NCBI RefSeq assembly: GCF_900109885.1
Contig: NZ_FOBS01000015.1
Span: 18,716-82,715, forward strand
From: Syntrophus gentianae
GTDB taxonomy: Bacteria; Desulfobacterota; Syntrophia; Syntrophales; Syntrophaceae
Direction: 5' to 3'
Length of the DNA stretch: 64,000 nt
In this document: one piece after another, positions 63,789 to 64,000 of the stretch
Numbering within the stretch: position 1 is the stretch's first letter
Layout of the letters: every line of letters begins with the position of its first letter
Translations under genes and position numbers: made by a program
Notes under the pieces: model-generated
The model's database searches: none
What the model saw: the letters and a program-made list of their open reading frames with translations, nothing else
Told to the model about the DNA's origin: nothing

Positions 63789-64000
63789 TTTAACGCCCTC
63801 TGATAGATATTGTCATCTAATAATTCAATATATCTCATTGTATTGATGAAATCCACGTTGAGTTAAATCCTGAGCACAGCCCTGTGAGGTTCCTGTGCAC
63901 CGTAGCCCATCTTTAACACTGATAAAAATATTTCAAATAAATACGGTATGATACGTTTGCAAAAAACAGCGAGTGGCACTACATTCGTGTAGTTATGTGT
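63789..64000. other. Region upstream of the broken tetR
   Basis: About 210 bases to the window end. AT-rich stretches alternate with short repeats, but no gene, promoter or palindromic operator could be supported. The window ends before the next gene. Confidence 0.3.

Overview
The window looks like a chromosomal segment of an anaerobic deltaproteobacterium, most like the Syntrophus/Syntrophales group. This is inferred from gene content only. The pointers are a PEP-CTERM-type exopolysaccharide operon, an anaerobic thiamine pathway using ThiH, a periplasmic multihaem cytochrome c with a rhodanese, an intact Liv transporter, Gram-negative lipoproteins and outer-membrane proteins, and two reading frames with in-frame UGA codons that look like selenocysteine. 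No rRNA, tRNA, CRISPR array, prophage or insertion sequence was recognised. Coding density is high and genes run in short operons on both strands.

Layout, left to right. 1-4.7 kb (minus strand): the end of an exopolysaccharide operon, prsT-like TPR lipoprotein, Wza-like export protein, outer-membrane barrel, chain-length determinant (cut by the window edge). 4.8-12.7 kb (minus): branched-chain amino acid transporter livJHMGF, followed by hsp20 and lon. 12.8-19.3 kb (minus): der, a chemoreceptor with its own cheW, a dsbL/dsbI pair, era. 19.4-23.1 kb: a plus-strand phospholipase-D-type lipoprotein facing the minus-strand mtaB-rnc-radical SAM operon. 23.2-26.5 kb: a small membrane protein, a NIL-domain ferredoxin, a YqiA-type esterase and a more AT-rich pair (GH13 glycosidase and a small membrane protein) preceded by a strongly structured, unassigned DNA/RNA element. 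26.8-31.6 kb: an Ldh-type dehydrogenase (minus), then a TPP riboswitch with a clear terminator/antiterminator driving thiE-thiS-thiG-thiH-thiF, tightly overlapped.

31.9-37.9 kb: a lipoprotein with a nine-unit tandem repeat; a rhodanese and an 11-haem cytochrome c whose frame is crossed by a UGA; a DUF2784 protein, a class III aminotransferase and a lipoprotein. 38.1-42.1 kb: an MMPL/RND exporter fused to a methyltransferase, overlapping an LpxL-type acyltransferase. 42.2-46.6 kb: yggS, maf, a small periplasmic heavy-metal-associated selenoprotein candidate (CxxU), manC and rlmI. 46.7-53.6 kb: a 1456-residue hybrid sensor kinase with two PocR-like and several PAS domains, a patatin-like lipoprotein, a 1-Cys peroxiredoxin and a DMT permease. 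53.7-64 kb: a LuxR-type regulator, DUF3568 lipoprotein, rhomboid protease, TraB protein, rlmD, a cold-shock protein, a small basic protein, rhlE, an MBL hydrolase, a YkuD protein, a thioesterase and a broken tetR.

The most unusual points are the two UGA-interrupted genes, each followed at 11 nt by a hairpin with GU in its loop (bacterial SECIS geometry); a roughly 120-bp intergenic repeat present twice; the riboswitch-like element before the glycosidase; and the exporter-methyltransferase fusion. A possible SD-masking hairpin precedes hsp20.
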